Notes: generated by a model from the letters alone, not told the origin. Positions 1 through 7,379 are shown, counted from the first letter of the stretch. The stretch is 10,862 nucleotides of DNA from Synergistaceae bacterium (GCA_031264605.1 JAISDQ010000229.1:1-10862); one strand, 5' to 3'. Numbers and translations are program-made.

Positions 1-746
1 AGCATCACGGGAACGGCCGGAATTACGGTGACGCCCGCTTCGCGTATCGCCAACAGCGCGTTTTTGGGAGGCGTGAAGGAAGACACGAGTACCTGCGGCA
101 CTCCGGCCGCGAGGGGCAATATTCCGCCCACTACGAAACCGAGCGATATATAGTTCGGAATCGCGTTCAAAATCACGTCGTCCTCGTCGATGCCGGGTAT
201 CGCTTCCAGTATGGATTCAAGAAGCGCTATGATATTCCTGTGCGTTATGGGGACGGCTTTTGCCGTACCGCCCACACCGCTCGTGTGGAAGAGCGCGGCG
301 AGCTTCGAGCCGGCGTCCGGCTCGCCCGCGCGCCCCGTCATCGGAGGGATAGAGTCTCCGGGATCGGCGCTCGCGACCGCGATTCCCGAATCGCTGACAG
401 ACGCCGCCATGCTGCCCATCTCCCGGCTTACGACCGCGCCGAACACCCCTACGCTCCGCAGATATTCGGGAACCGGCGGATGTTTCATCTGGGGATTGAC
501 CGGGACGACCGTGCCGCCGAGCCTCCACACCGCGATACAGCTCGCCAGCATGAGGGGGCAGTTGGGCATCACCAGCCCCAATCTCTGTCCGGCCGTGAAG
601 CCGCTGCGCTCCAAGTTCACGGCGCATTCGGCGGCCATTTCCTCGAGCGCGCTTCTCGACCACCAAGTACCACGCCACCAGAAACACAGTTCCGAGGGCG
701 CGGAAGCGCAATTCTTCAGGATGATTTCGTCCAGCCGTTCGTTCAA
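1..746 (-). CDS. AMP-binding acyl/carboxylate synthetase (ANL superfamily), N-terminal part, truncated by window edge
   Basis: About 248 codons of the N-terminal domain of an adenylate-forming enzyme are present; the C-terminal part lies outside the window. Such enzymes activate a carboxylate as acyl-AMP and pass it to CoA, ACP or another acceptor. The P-loop-like A3 motif is at residues 153-171 (FHTSGVGGTAKAVPITHRN), matching the family pattern TSG-TTG-PKGV-TH-N. Its lysine is kept (K163), but the usual Thr, Pro and Gly around it are changed. Residues 54-88 (GQRLGLVMPNCPLML onwards) and 195-220 also have the family look. The start is TTG at 746, with GGAGG 7 bases upstream; no other start codon lies between it and the in-frame TAA of the preceding amidohydrolase gene. 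It is the third gene of its operon, 24 bp after the amidohydrolase stop. The substrate is unknown; an acyl-ACP or acyl-CoA synthetase is most likely. Confidence 0.85.
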   Translation of the reverse strand, partial: MNERLDEIILKNCASAPSELCFWWRGTWWSRSALEEMAAECAVNLERSGFTAGQRLGLVMPNCPLMLASCIAVWRLGGTVVPVNPQMKHPPVPEYLRSVGVFGAVVSREMGSMAASVSDSGIAVASADPGDSIPPMTGRAGEPDAGSKLAALFHTSGVGGTAKAVPITHRNIIALLESILEAIPGIDEDDVILNAIPNYISLGFVVGGILPLAAGVPQVLVSSFTPPKNALLAIREAGVTVIPAVPVM

Positions 747-753
747 AAAAAAG

Positions 754-758
754 CCTCC
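754..758 (-). promoter_or_regulatory. Ribosome binding site for the TTG-started synthetase
   Basis: GGAGG reads on the minus strand seven bases before the TTG at 746. It decides that start, because the eight codons between the preceding stop and the TTG contain no ATG, GTG or other TTG. Confidence 0.75.
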
Positions 759-770
759 AGCCCTTTGCCC

Positions 771-1973
771 TTATTTCAGAAACATGGCGAGATAAGCTCC
801 CCACGCGGAAGCGAACGGCAACAGGTTCTCCGGTATGTCGTATCTCGTATGATACAGCCCATATTCCATTCCAGTGCCGAGGAACATCATGCAACTGGGA
901 ATACGTTCGGCATAATAGCAGAAATCCTCCCCCATCAACAGGGGATGCTCGAGCCTGCACATTCCGTCGCTCCCGGTAAGGGCCGTTCCTATCCTGAAAA
1001 TATCGGAGACCAGGTCTCCGTCGTTCATGACCTGTCCGTAGTCGAGCGTATATTCAACGGAAGCCGACACATGGGCCGCGTGCGCCATAGCGCGAACAAC
1101 GTCCTCGATGCGTTTTTTGAGGAAACGGTGCGTCTCGCGGTCGGTCGTTCTGAGGGTCCCCCACAGATCGACCTCCTCGGCGATGACATTATACACCTCG
1201 GCGGCCTCTATGCGGCCGAACGACAACACCGCCGTCTTCTGCGGGTCCACCTCCCTCGTCAGCACGGATTGCAGGGATACCTGCATGAGGGACGACAGAT
1301 AAAGGGTGTCCGACGCGAGGTGAGGCGTGGCTCCGTGCCCCCCCTGGCCGGCAAGTCCGATGTGGAGTTTGTTCGTGAAGGCGGTCACGCCGCCGTTATT
1401 CGTGAAAATCTGGCCGTACGGCAGATACGGCACCCAGTGGATGCAAAGCATCTTTTCTATATTGTATTTTTTCTGCACGCCGGCTTCGATCAGATATCTC
1501 GAACCGCCCTTGCCCTCGTCGGCCGGCTGAAAAATAAAAACCACCGGGCGTTTCAACTCGTCGCGGTGGTCGGACAACAACTGCGCGGTTCCCAAAAGCG
1601 ACGCCATATGCGCGTCGTGTCCCTGCGCGTGGGACAGATGGTCGGCGTTCGAGCTGAAGGGAAGCCCCGTGTCCTCGCGCACCTCCACCGCGTCCATCTC
1701 CGTCCTGAACGCGAGCGAGCCGCCTCCCAGCCCTCCTCCTACGCGCCCTATCACGCAAGTATCTATGCCGAACCCCTTGATCACTTCCATGCCGGGCATG
1801 GACGAGAGTATCGATCCTATCCTCGCCGAAGTGAGATGTTCGTCCAGTCCGGCCTCGGGAAACTGGTGAAAATACCTTCTCCACGCAACGAGATCGCGGG
1901 CCGATCCCTCCGTTTCGGAGAGCAGTTTCTCCCCTATCTTGGCCGCTTCGGCTTCACAAAGACCGTCCGTCAT
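771..1973 (-). CDS. M20D-type amidohydrolase/peptidase with altered metal-site and catalytic residues
   Basis: This 400-residue protein matches the usual length of M20D amidohydrolases (hippurate, IAA-amino acid and related amide hydrolases; two-metal enzymes, cytosolic). Visible family motifs are FHQFPEAG (35-42), FRTEMDAV (89-96), SHAQGHDAH (114-122), FQPADEG (148-154), IH at 178-179, GGHGATPH (211-218), GEDF (348-351) and LYHTRYD near 375. Two key positions deviate. The metal-binding Cys of the usual HACGHD is Gln117, and the first Glu of the usual PAEE, the general base, is Asp152. H119, E153, H179 and H375 remain. The ATG at 1973 is preceded by GGAAGGA and lies 2 bp after the stop of the CobB/CbiA-like gene, implying translational coupling. 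Earlier in-frame starts would lie inside that gene. Activity on an unusual amide, or loss of activity, are both possible. Confidence 0.88.
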   Translation of the reverse strand: MTDGLCEAEAAKIGEKLLSETEGSARDLVAWRRYFHQFPEAGLDEHLTSARIGSILSSMPGMEVIKGFGIDTCVIGRVGGGLGGGSLAFRTEMDAVEVREDTGLPFSSNADHLSHAQGHDAHMASLLGTAQLLSDHRDELKRPVVFIFQPADEGKGGSRYLIEAGVQKKYNIEKMLCIHWVPYLPYGQIFTNNGGVTAFTNKLHIGLAGQGGHGATPHLASDTLYLSSLMQVSLQSVLTREVDPQKTAVLSFGRIEAAEVYNVIAEEVDLWGTLRTTDRETHRFLKKRIEDVVRAMAHAAHVSASVEYTLDYGQVMNDGDLVSDIFRIGTALTGSDGMCRLEHPLLMGEDFCYYAERIPSCMMFLGTGMEYGLYHTRYDIPENLLPFASAWGAYLAMFLK

Positions 1974-1975
1974 CT

Positions 1976-3370
1976 TTATCCTTCCAGCCAGCGCCTGAAA
2001 GACGCGGGCGCGCTCCACGGTTCCAGCCTCATCGACGAGGCGAGTATCCTTCCCTTGCACCAGCCGTCGGCGCCGAGCTGTTTCCCGTCCAGGCTTTCTC
2101 TCGTCTCCCAGCACTCGTCGCCGGCGGTTTTCGATTCGAGTCCCATGTTCGACGACGAGTACCCCCACACCCACTCCTGTGAACCGGATATCAGGGGGTT
2201 AAGTTTTTTGCGGGTGGCGACAGATTTCTGAAAGACGCCGGACTGTCCCGGCCTGAAAACGGTGTCGTAAGGAAGTATTCCGAACCCGCGCGCGTCGTCG
2301 TTAGACGTGCCGCTATGCGGCAGAGATATTTTGTCGCCCAGTATCGGCGAACTGCCTCCCTCCGCCATCATGAAAGAATTGCCGTTCGACGCCCTGTTTA
2401 TCATCGTTTGGAGGTATATATTGGAGAAAAATTCCCGGAACCCCAGATAGCCTATGCCGTGCGGGATGTAGACGCCGTGTATGGGGACGTTGTGGATTAT
2501 GTCACCTTCGAGAGGCACTTCGACGACGTTGCAGCCCAAAGCCCGGAAAAGATGTTCCGTGCCGTCGCCTCCGAGCGTGAGCGTTTCGTGGCGCACCATA
2601 GCTATATTCACCTTGCCGCTGTCGGTGATCGGCTCGCACAGCCTTGCCTGAGGGAGCCAGTTCGGGCTCAGGTTCGCCATCGCGCTGAAAATTGCCCAGT
2701 CGACCTGAAAATTCATGTTCATGAGCTGCAGCGCCGCCGATTTTATCGGGAAAACGGACTGCCTCGCTTTGTCGAAGAACATATCCGTCAGAAGCGGCGC
2801 GTTTCTGTCCATATTTTTCGGAATGGAACCCATCGAGATGACTGTGAATAACCTGCCGGCCTCCCTGTCGGCCAATTCGTACTCTCTTTCGTTCAAAACC
2901 GAGCGGAACAGGACGCCGTGAACACTGACGCCGCCGTTTTTATCGAGTGACGCGAGGACTTCGCTGAGCGTGCGGACGGTGAGGGTTGAGGACGTATCTC
3001 CGTAGATGACGGGGATAAGCTCGCATTCGAGCCATTCAGGCAAGAGCGCGCATTCCCTGGGCACGAGGAATGGAGAATCCTCCATCCAGCGTCCGCCGAG
3101 CGTCGTTATCACAAGGTTCAGGCAATCCGGCGAAGCCGCCTGCTGAAAGAGCCACCTCAGATTCGCCCTTCCGTCGCACAGCTTAGGATCAAGGAGGGTG
3201 ACCGGCTGATTGCATGTCAACTGCAGTAAACGGAGCGATACCTCGTCGACATTGCCCAGAAATAGCCTCAGCTTATAGCCCATATTCTTGAGTACGTTAG
3301 CTATGAGCACGCCCGACATAATTTTCCCGGGTCTTTGTTCATCGGCTATTATCAATCTTGGGAGATTCAA
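1976..3370 (-). CDS. CobB/CbiA-like protein, probable pseudoenzyme (degenerate P-loop and amidotransferase sites)
   Basis: This 464-residue protein has the overall layout of cobyrinate a,c-diamide synthase: an N-terminal ATPase domain (about 1-245) and a C-terminal class I glutamine amidotransferase-like domain (about 255-464). True enzymes amidate corrinoid or similar carboxylates using ATP and glutamine. Here the Walker A region reads EQRPGKIMSG (11-20), so the GKT core is GKI and the Gly-rich loop is lost. The nucleophile stretch, normally AECGG, is AEGGSSPILG (336-345), with Gly where Cys belongs. The final motif, normally ASYLHLHF, is ASSMRLEP (444-451), losing both His. Family-like segments still align well: FLGNVD...LLDPKL (37-64), VNIAMVRHETLTL (254-266) and GRILAS...RRWLEG (440-464). 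The start is TTG at 3370 with AGGAGG seven bases upstream. It is the first gene of the operon. It may be a scaffold, a binding protein or an enzyme of changed chemistry; it is unlikely to make cobyrinate diamide. Confidence 0.8.
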   Translation of the reverse strand: MNLPRLIIADEQRPGKIMSGVLIANVLKNMGYKLRLFLGNVDEVSLRLLQLTCNQPVTLLDPKLCDGRANLRWLFQQAASPDCLNLVITTLGGRWMEDSPFLVPRECALLPEWLECELIPVIYGDTSSTLTVRTLSEVLASLDKNGGVSVHGVLFRSVLNEREYELADREAGRLFTVISMGSIPKNMDRNAPLLTDMFFDKARQSVFPIKSAALQLMNMNFQVDWAIFSAMANLSPNWLPQARLCEPITDSGKVNIAMVRHETLTLGGDGTEHLFRALGCNVVEVPLEGDIIHNVPIHGVYIPHGIGYLGFREFFSNIYLQTMINRASNGNSFMMAEGGSSPILGDKISLPHSGTSNDDARGFGILPYDTVFRPGQSGVFQKSVATRKKLNPLISGSQEWVWGYSSSNMGLESKTAGDECWETRESLDGKQLGADGWCKGRILASSMRLEPWSAPASFRRWLEG

Positions 3371-3473
3371 TATTCAGCCTCCTCGTCCCACAAAAAAATG
3401 ATATGATAGTATAGTTTATCACATAATAACTGAGCGAGCCATAAAATGGCGGACCCAAGGGGGCGGGAGAGCG
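3371..3473. promoter_or_regulatory. Divergent promoter region
   Basis: A 103-bp spacer between two divergent TTG-started genes. Its centre (about 3391-3430) is much more AT-rich than the surroundings. It holds -10-like boxes on both strands (TATGAT at 3402 and TATAGT at 3410 on plus; TATACT at 3413-3408 on minus), but no convincing -35 box at a standard distance. The 11-base dyad TTATCACATAA (3416-3426, arms TTAT/ATAA) may be an operator. An out-of-frame 22-codon ORF starts at ATG 3446 and overlaps the plus-strand gene start. Confidence 0.5.
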
Positions 3474-5186
3474 TTGAGCGCATCGGCGGACAGTTTCGAC
3501 AATTATCGGGCTGAAGACTTCTTCCGCGCCAATGACGCTATCATAGGGGCCGGGCGATGCGGCGGCAAGGCGAAAGGGCTCGCCTACGCCACTGAAGCGG
3601 TCGCGGACTCTCACGCGCTCGGCGGCGTAGGGTTCCCCGATCTCACGATAGTGCTGTCCACCGAGATTTTCGACGAACACGCGTCAAGAAGCGGGGTGGG
3701 CGAACCTCGGAGCGAAGAGGACTGGAACCGGGCGCGCAGCGCCATATTGGAGACGCCTTTTCCATCGGCGCTCGAAGCCGAACTGCGGCGCGCGCTCGAA
3801 CGTTTCGACGAAATCGGGGCTCCGCCGCTCGCCGTGAGGTCGAGTTCGCTGCTGGAGGACTCCGCGGCCCTTGCGTTCGCCGGAAAATACGAGACCTGTT
3901 TTGTTCCCAACACCGGTTCCATGTCGACGCGCCGCGATATACTGGAACGCGCCGTCCGCAGCATATTCGCCTCCCTTTTCAACCCGGAGCCGCGCGCGTA
4001 CCGCGAAAAGCACGGAATACTGAACGAGCGCGAGTCGATGGCCGTGATAATTCAGGCGGTCACCGGCAGACGCCATGGCAGCTACTTCTACCCCGAACTC
4101 GCCGGCACGCTTTTCTCCCGCGTGTTCCGCCGCCCGAACCCCAGAATAAAAAAAGAGGACGGCCTCGTGAGGCTTTGTTTCGGCCTGGGCACCAGAACCG
4201 TCGACCGCTGCGCCGCCCGAACCTTCTACCTCACCAATCCCGCGCTGCGCCCCGAGGGAGGGCTTCCCGCGCAGATCGCCTCCGCGAGCCAGGAGTATTT
4301 CGACTTCATCGACACGGAACAGGGCGCGTTGGTCACCGGAAGCTTGTCGGCGTTCGCGAAATATCTGGAGAAAGAGCACAGGAATTTCGGCATCTACGTG
4401 CAGTACTACGGAGACGACTATTTATACTCCACTTACGCGGAACCCGAAGTGCCGACGCGCCCGATTTTTTCCTTCCCCGAACTGCACATACGCGAACGCG
4501 CGTTTTTCGACACGTCCAAAGCCCTCTTGAAATACATGGAAGACACGGCCGGGTTTCCGGTGGACATCGAATTTTCCTATGACACCCTGCCGTCGAAAAA
4601 ACTTTTCGTGCTTCAGATGCGCCCCCTCGCGTCCTACCAGGAACTTTCCCGTGTGGAAATCCCCGATATCCCGGAGGAACAGGTGATCTTCCGGGGCGAC
4701 AGGATGGTCAGCAACGGGCTGCTCGAAAACATCACGCATATGGTCTACGTCGACCCCGTTCTTTACAAGAACGAATGGAACCCTTCGGGCGCGGCCCGCG
4801 CGGTCGGCGAGGCGAACAAGCTTCTCGCCGGCAAAAAATACATCCTCGTGGGTCCGGGCAGATGGGGAAGCCGGAATCCCGCGCTCGGCGCGCCGGTGCG
4901 GTACGACGAGATATGCAACTGCGGGGTGCTCGTGGAGATAAGCGTGCCCGACCTGAATTTTTCGCCGGAATTGTCCTTCGGGACGCACTTCTTTCTGGAT
5001 ATGGACGCGGACGGCATCCTGTACCTGCCGGTATTCGGGAACAGCGGGGGAAACAGGTATCACAAGAATTGGCTGGATTCAAGCCCGTATAAAACCGGCG
5101 GGCATCCGGCGGTCAGAATTTACGAGGGGAATTTCTCCGCTTACCTCGACGGAGAGGCGGAATCGGGCATAATCATCCTGTCGTGA
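3474..5186 (+). CDS. Stand-alone PEP/pyruvate-binding (PPDK N-terminal, ATP-grasp) protein with extra C-terminal domain
   Basis: 570 residues. Positions 20-386 resemble the N-terminal ATP-grasp domain of PEP synthase and pyruvate phosphate dikinase: GRCGGKAKGLAYA (27-39), AVRSSSLLEDS...AFAGKYET (120-141) and DIEFSYD...LFVLQMRPL (364-385). In full-length enzymes this domain phosphorylates a swivelling histidine domain, which passes phosphate to a PEP-binding barrel. Neither of those domains is here. Instead residues about 400-570 form another domain with LVGPGRWGSRNP (458-469), LGAPV (471-475) and FGTHFF (502-507). I recall this combination from large PEP-synthase-like proteins of unknown role. 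The start is TTG at 3474, the only start codon in this frame after the TGA at 3399; AAGGGGG (10 bases before) or GGGAG (4-5 bases before) could bind the ribosome. It is divergent from the pseudoenzyme operon and single-gene. The acceptor of any phosphate is unknown. Confidence 0.82.
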   Translation: MSASADSFDNYRAEDFFRANDAIIGAGRCGGKAKGLAYATEAVADSHALGGVGFPDLTIVLSTEIFDEHASRSGVGEPRSEEDWNRARSAILETPFPSALEAELRRALERFDEIGAPPLAVRSSSLLEDSAALAFAGKYETCFVPNTGSMSTRRDILERAVRSIFASLFNPEPRAYREKHGILNERESMAVIIQAVTGRRHGSYFYPELAGTLFSRVFRRPNPRIKKEDGLVRLCFGLGTRTVDRCAARTFYLTNPALRPEGGLPAQIASASQEYFDFIDTEQGALVTGSLSAFAKYLEKEHRNFGIYVQYYGDDYLYSTYAEPEVPTRPIFSFPELHIRERAFFDTSKALLKYMEDTAGFPVDIEFSYDTLPSKKLFVLQMRPLASYQELSRVEIPDIPEEQVIFRGDRMVSNGLLENITHMVYVDPVLYKNEWNPSGAARAVGEANKLLAGKKYILVGPGRWGSRNPALGAPVRYDEICNCGVLVEISVPDLNFSPELSFGTHFFLDMDADGILYLPVFGNSGGNRYHKNWLDSSPYKTGGHPAVRIYEGNFSAYLDGEAESGIIILS

Positions 5187-5205
5187 CGCTATTCGCCAGC
5201 GGTTC

Positions 5206-5748
5206 TCAGCTTTCGATGCCCTTGCGGGCTTTCAATCCCGCCTTGAAGTAGTGTTTTACCTCGCGCATCTCGGTGACCAAATCCGCGGCTTCAATCAATC
5301 CGGGGGGAGCGCCCCTTCCGGTCATCACGAGTTCCGTGCCGTCGCGACGCGACGCGGCAACCGTCAAAAGTTCGGGGAGGCTTATCATACCGAGGGCATA
5401 AGCGACGTTCACCTCGTCAAGCACCACGAGGCCGAAATTGCCGCCCGCTAGCGCGTCCGCGGCGTCACGCACGCCCCGCGACGCCGCTTCGACGTCGGAA
5501 GCGCCCGGTTTGCCCATCACGAATCCTTCTTCGCCGTACTGCCTCAAAACCATGTTTTCCAAATTCTTCAGGATCGCGATTTCGCTGTATTCCCCGCGTT
5601 TCACGAACTGGCCGAAAAAAACCTTCATGCCGGCCCCGAGCGCCCTAACGGCGAGCCCTATCGCCGCCGTGGTCTTCCCTTTGCCGTTGCCGGTATACAC
5701 TTGCAGACAGCCGCGGGTGAAAACGTCTTTCCCGCTGTCGTAGGACAC
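5206..5748 (-). CDS. cobO: Corrinoid adenosyltransferase, CobA/CobO/BtuR type
   Basis: This 180-residue cytosolic enzyme transfers the adenosyl group of ATP to cob(I)alamin or cob(I)yrinate diamide, giving the adenosylcobalamin-type cofactor. The family P-loop GNGKGKTT is at residues 20-27, and the Walker B-like segment LVVLDEVN at 107-114 is followed by AYALGMI, typical of the family; GKP (79-81) and the length also fit. The GTG at 5748 is chosen because it lies 4 bp after the stop of the upstream gene, whose last codons supply GGAGGAG (5765-5759) as ribosome binding site. Longer starts would overlap that gene further. It is the last gene of the cheV operon and converges on the PEP-binding gene with a 19-bp gap (5187-5205) that holds only a 4-bp-stem dyad. 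The placement after a chemotaxis gene is unusual. No other recognisable cobalamin synthesis gene is in the window. Confidence 0.9.
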   Translation of the reverse strand: MSYDSGKDVFTRGCLQVYTGNGKGKTTAAIGLAVRALGAGMKVFFGQFVKRGEYSEIAILKNLENMVLRQYGEEGFVMGKPGASDVEAASRGVRDAADALAGGNFGLVVLDEVNVAYALGMISLPELLTVAASRRDGTELVMTGRGAPPGLIEAADLVTEMREVKHYFKAGLKARKGIES

Positions 5749-5752
5749 GGTA

Positions 5753-6451
5753 TCAGAACTCCTCCAGCGGGCTTCCGGGCAAATCGCCCACACCGCCGAT
5801 CGCGCGCCTTGTCTCGTCGAATTCGAGTTTCGCCAGGAGGCTGGCTATCTGAAGCTCGATCACGTCGTCCGTCTCGTAGGGGATCGAAAAACGCCTGAGG
5901 CCGAATTTTTCGGCGAAATAAGGAATTTCCCTTCCGGATTTTCCTCTGGAAGAGAGCGCGTCCCTCAATGAAAAAAGAAACTTCTCCTGGTCGAACATCG
6001 GATTCAGGCTAGCCACGGCAAGTACCTTGCATTCGTCGAGCAGCAGGGAGCTTTTCCATATCCCGCAAAAGGCGACCCCCGCCCCGAACAGCTCTCCAGA
6101 ACCTTCCAGACCTTGAAGTACGATCTCCATGGCCTCCGAGTACGAGAATACCATCGTGAAGCCAAAGTGGTATTCCGACGCCGCCCCCGGACGCATCAAG
6201 TTCTCGGGCGCAAGCGCGCCCACCGGATAAGCGTCGTCGCTCCGCATATAAAGCAATTCGCTCTCCTGCATCATGGCCATCTTCGCGATATCGCCCAACG
6301 CCTCGCCGAAGAGCGAATACGTGGTTATCGGTTTGAAATCGCACCCGTACGGCGCCCACGTCTCTATGCACAAATCCATGTCCTCTTCCCAGTTTGGAAG
6401 GCGCAGGAGCCCGCTCCACGCGCCCGAGCGGCACGCGTTTTTAAGAAGCAA
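5753..6451 (-). CDS. Unrecognised protein between cheV and the adenosyltransferase gene
   Basis: I do not recognise this protein of up to 232 residues. It has no signal peptide, no long hydrophobic segment and no nucleotide-binding motif, so it is probably soluble and cytosolic. It contains several aromatic and Cys residues (for example ETWAPYGCDF at about 30-39 and AFCGIWKSSLLLDECKVL further on) and an acidic C-terminus ending LEEF. The start is uncertain. TTG at 6451 overlaps the cheV end by 11 bp but has no clear ribosome binding site. ATG at 6379 (208 residues) has GAGG only 2 bases before it. TTG at 6373 has the same GAGG at 8 bases, a better spacing. Its stop lies 4 bp before the adenosyltransferase start and its last codons carry that gene's ribosome binding site, so the two are translated together. 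A function linked to chemotaxis or corrinoids is only suggested by position. Confidence 0.72.
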   Translation of the reverse strand: MLLKNACRSGAWSGLLRLPNWEEDMDLCIETWAPYGCDFKPITTYSLFGEALGDIAKMAMMQESELLYMRSDDAYPVGALAPENLMRPGAASEYHFGFTMVFSYSEAMEIVLQGLEGSGELFGAGVAFCGIWKSSLLLDECKVLAVASLNPMFDQEKFLFSLRDALSSRGKSGREIPYFAEKFGLRRFSIPYETDDVIELQIASLLAKLEFDETRRAIGGVGDLPGSPLEEF

Positions 6452-7379
6452 GGAGGCGCGCGGCCTTTGGCGTTTTGCCCAAAAGCTCTATGACCTTTTC
6501 AAGCAGATGGGCCATCTCCGGCTTGGTTATCTGCGCGTCGGCTCCGACGCTCTGAGCCTTGCGCTTTATGTCTTCGGCCATGACGCTCGAAAAGACTATT
6601 ACCGGAATGTGCGACAGTCTGTTGTCTTCCTTCACCCGGCGCGTCAAGGTCAGCCCGTCCATCTTCGGCATCTCTATATCGGTGAGCAGTATGTCGAAAT
6701 CGTCCCCGTCCTCGTTCAGCCTGTCCCAGGCGGCTTTTCCGTGCCCTACGACTTCCAGGTTGTGGAATCCGCCGGATACGAGAACTTCCTGTATCAGCTT
6801 TCGGATGAGCGGCGAATCCTCGGCCACCAGAATTTTGTATTCTTCGAGATTGCCGAGAGCGCTGGAGGCATCGGCGGAAATCTTGTTCTCGACCTTGAAT
6901 TGGTCGGCGAGGCCGGGGTTCACGACCTGTACTATGCGCTCGTAATCGAGGAGCAGTATGTTGCGTTCCTCACGTTTTATGACGTACAGGGAATTTTCTC
7001 CCAAAAACGTGCCGGTCAGCGACGCGTCAAGCTCGTCGGAGTTTATGCGGTATATTCGGTCGACTCCGTCCACCACGAAACCGAGCTTCATTTTGTTGAA
7101 TTCCGCCACTATCAGTTTGGCTTCCTCCAATTCCGCGCACGGCGTGATACCGAGATACGTCCTCAGATCGATGAGAGGTATGACCTCCCCGCGAATTGTC
7201 GTGATGCCTCTCATCGCCGGGTGCGTCTGCGGTACGTCGCGGACGCCGGGCCAGCGAAGGATTTCCCTTGTCTTGTCGACATTTATGGCGAAATACTGAT
7301 TCCCCAGCAGGAACACGACCACCTGCCATTCGTTCGTGCCGACTTCGGTGAGAATTTTTTCGTCCGCTACGCGTGCCAT
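6441..7379 (-). CDS. cheV: CheV: CheW-receiver fusion chemotaxis coupling protein
   Basis: 312 residues. The first ~155 are a CheW-like coupling domain (VVVFLLGNQYFAINVDKTREIL near 20-41, then IRGEVIPLIDLRTYLG at about 62-77), and about 180-303 are a response-regulator receiver domain. The receiver has the acidic pair E187/D188 (VAEDS), the phospho-acceptor D234 in TDIEMPKMDG, Ser264/265 in VFSS and the conserved Lys286 in TKPE, so it should be phosphorylatable by CheA. CheV couples chemoreceptors to CheA and modulates signalling or adaptation at the membrane receptor array. The ATG at 7379 is preceded by AAGGAG with an 8-base spacer; a GTG three codons earlier overlaps that site and is rejected. 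It is the first gene of a three-gene operon with a strong-looking promoter. The organism is therefore likely chemotactic; no other che gene is in view. Confidence 0.95.
   Translation of the reverse strand: MARVADEKILTEVGTNEWQVVVFLLGNQYFAINVDKTREILRWPGVRDVPQTHPAMRGITTIRGEVIPLIDLRTYLGITPCAELEEAKLIVAEFNKMKLGFVVDGVDRIYRINSDELDASLTGTFLGENSLYVIKREERNILLLDYERIVQVVNPGLADQFKVENKISADASSALGNLEEYKILVAEDSPLIRKLIQEVLVSGGFHNLEVVGHGKAAWDRLNEDGDDFDILLTDIEMPKMDGLTLTRRVKEDNRLSHIPVIVFSSVMAEDIKRKAQSVGADAQITKPEMAHLLEKVIELLGKTPKAARLLAS

Noticed and set aside
744..773. Amidohydrolase and synthetase in the same frame, suggesting a broken fusion or readthrough
   Set aside because: The TAA at 773-771 is followed by a well-placed GGAGG and TTG start, and both proteins look complete at the junction, so two separate genes explain it better.
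240..2231. Long plus-strand open frame of 663 codons opposite the amidohydrolase and synthetase genes
   Set aside because: The minus-strand frames carry clear family motifs; the plus frame is Arg/His/Pro-rich low-complexity sequence typical of the antisense of GC-rich genes.
3371..3473. Possible cobalamin riboswitch before the CobB/CbiA-like gene
   Set aside because: The spacer is only 103 bp, too short for a full cobalamin riboswitch, and no B12-box-like sequence is visible. The gene also looks unable to make corrinoids.
5187..5205. CGCT/AGCG dyad between convergent genes as a bidirectional terminator
   Set aside because: The stem is only 4 bp and no T-run flanks it on either strand.
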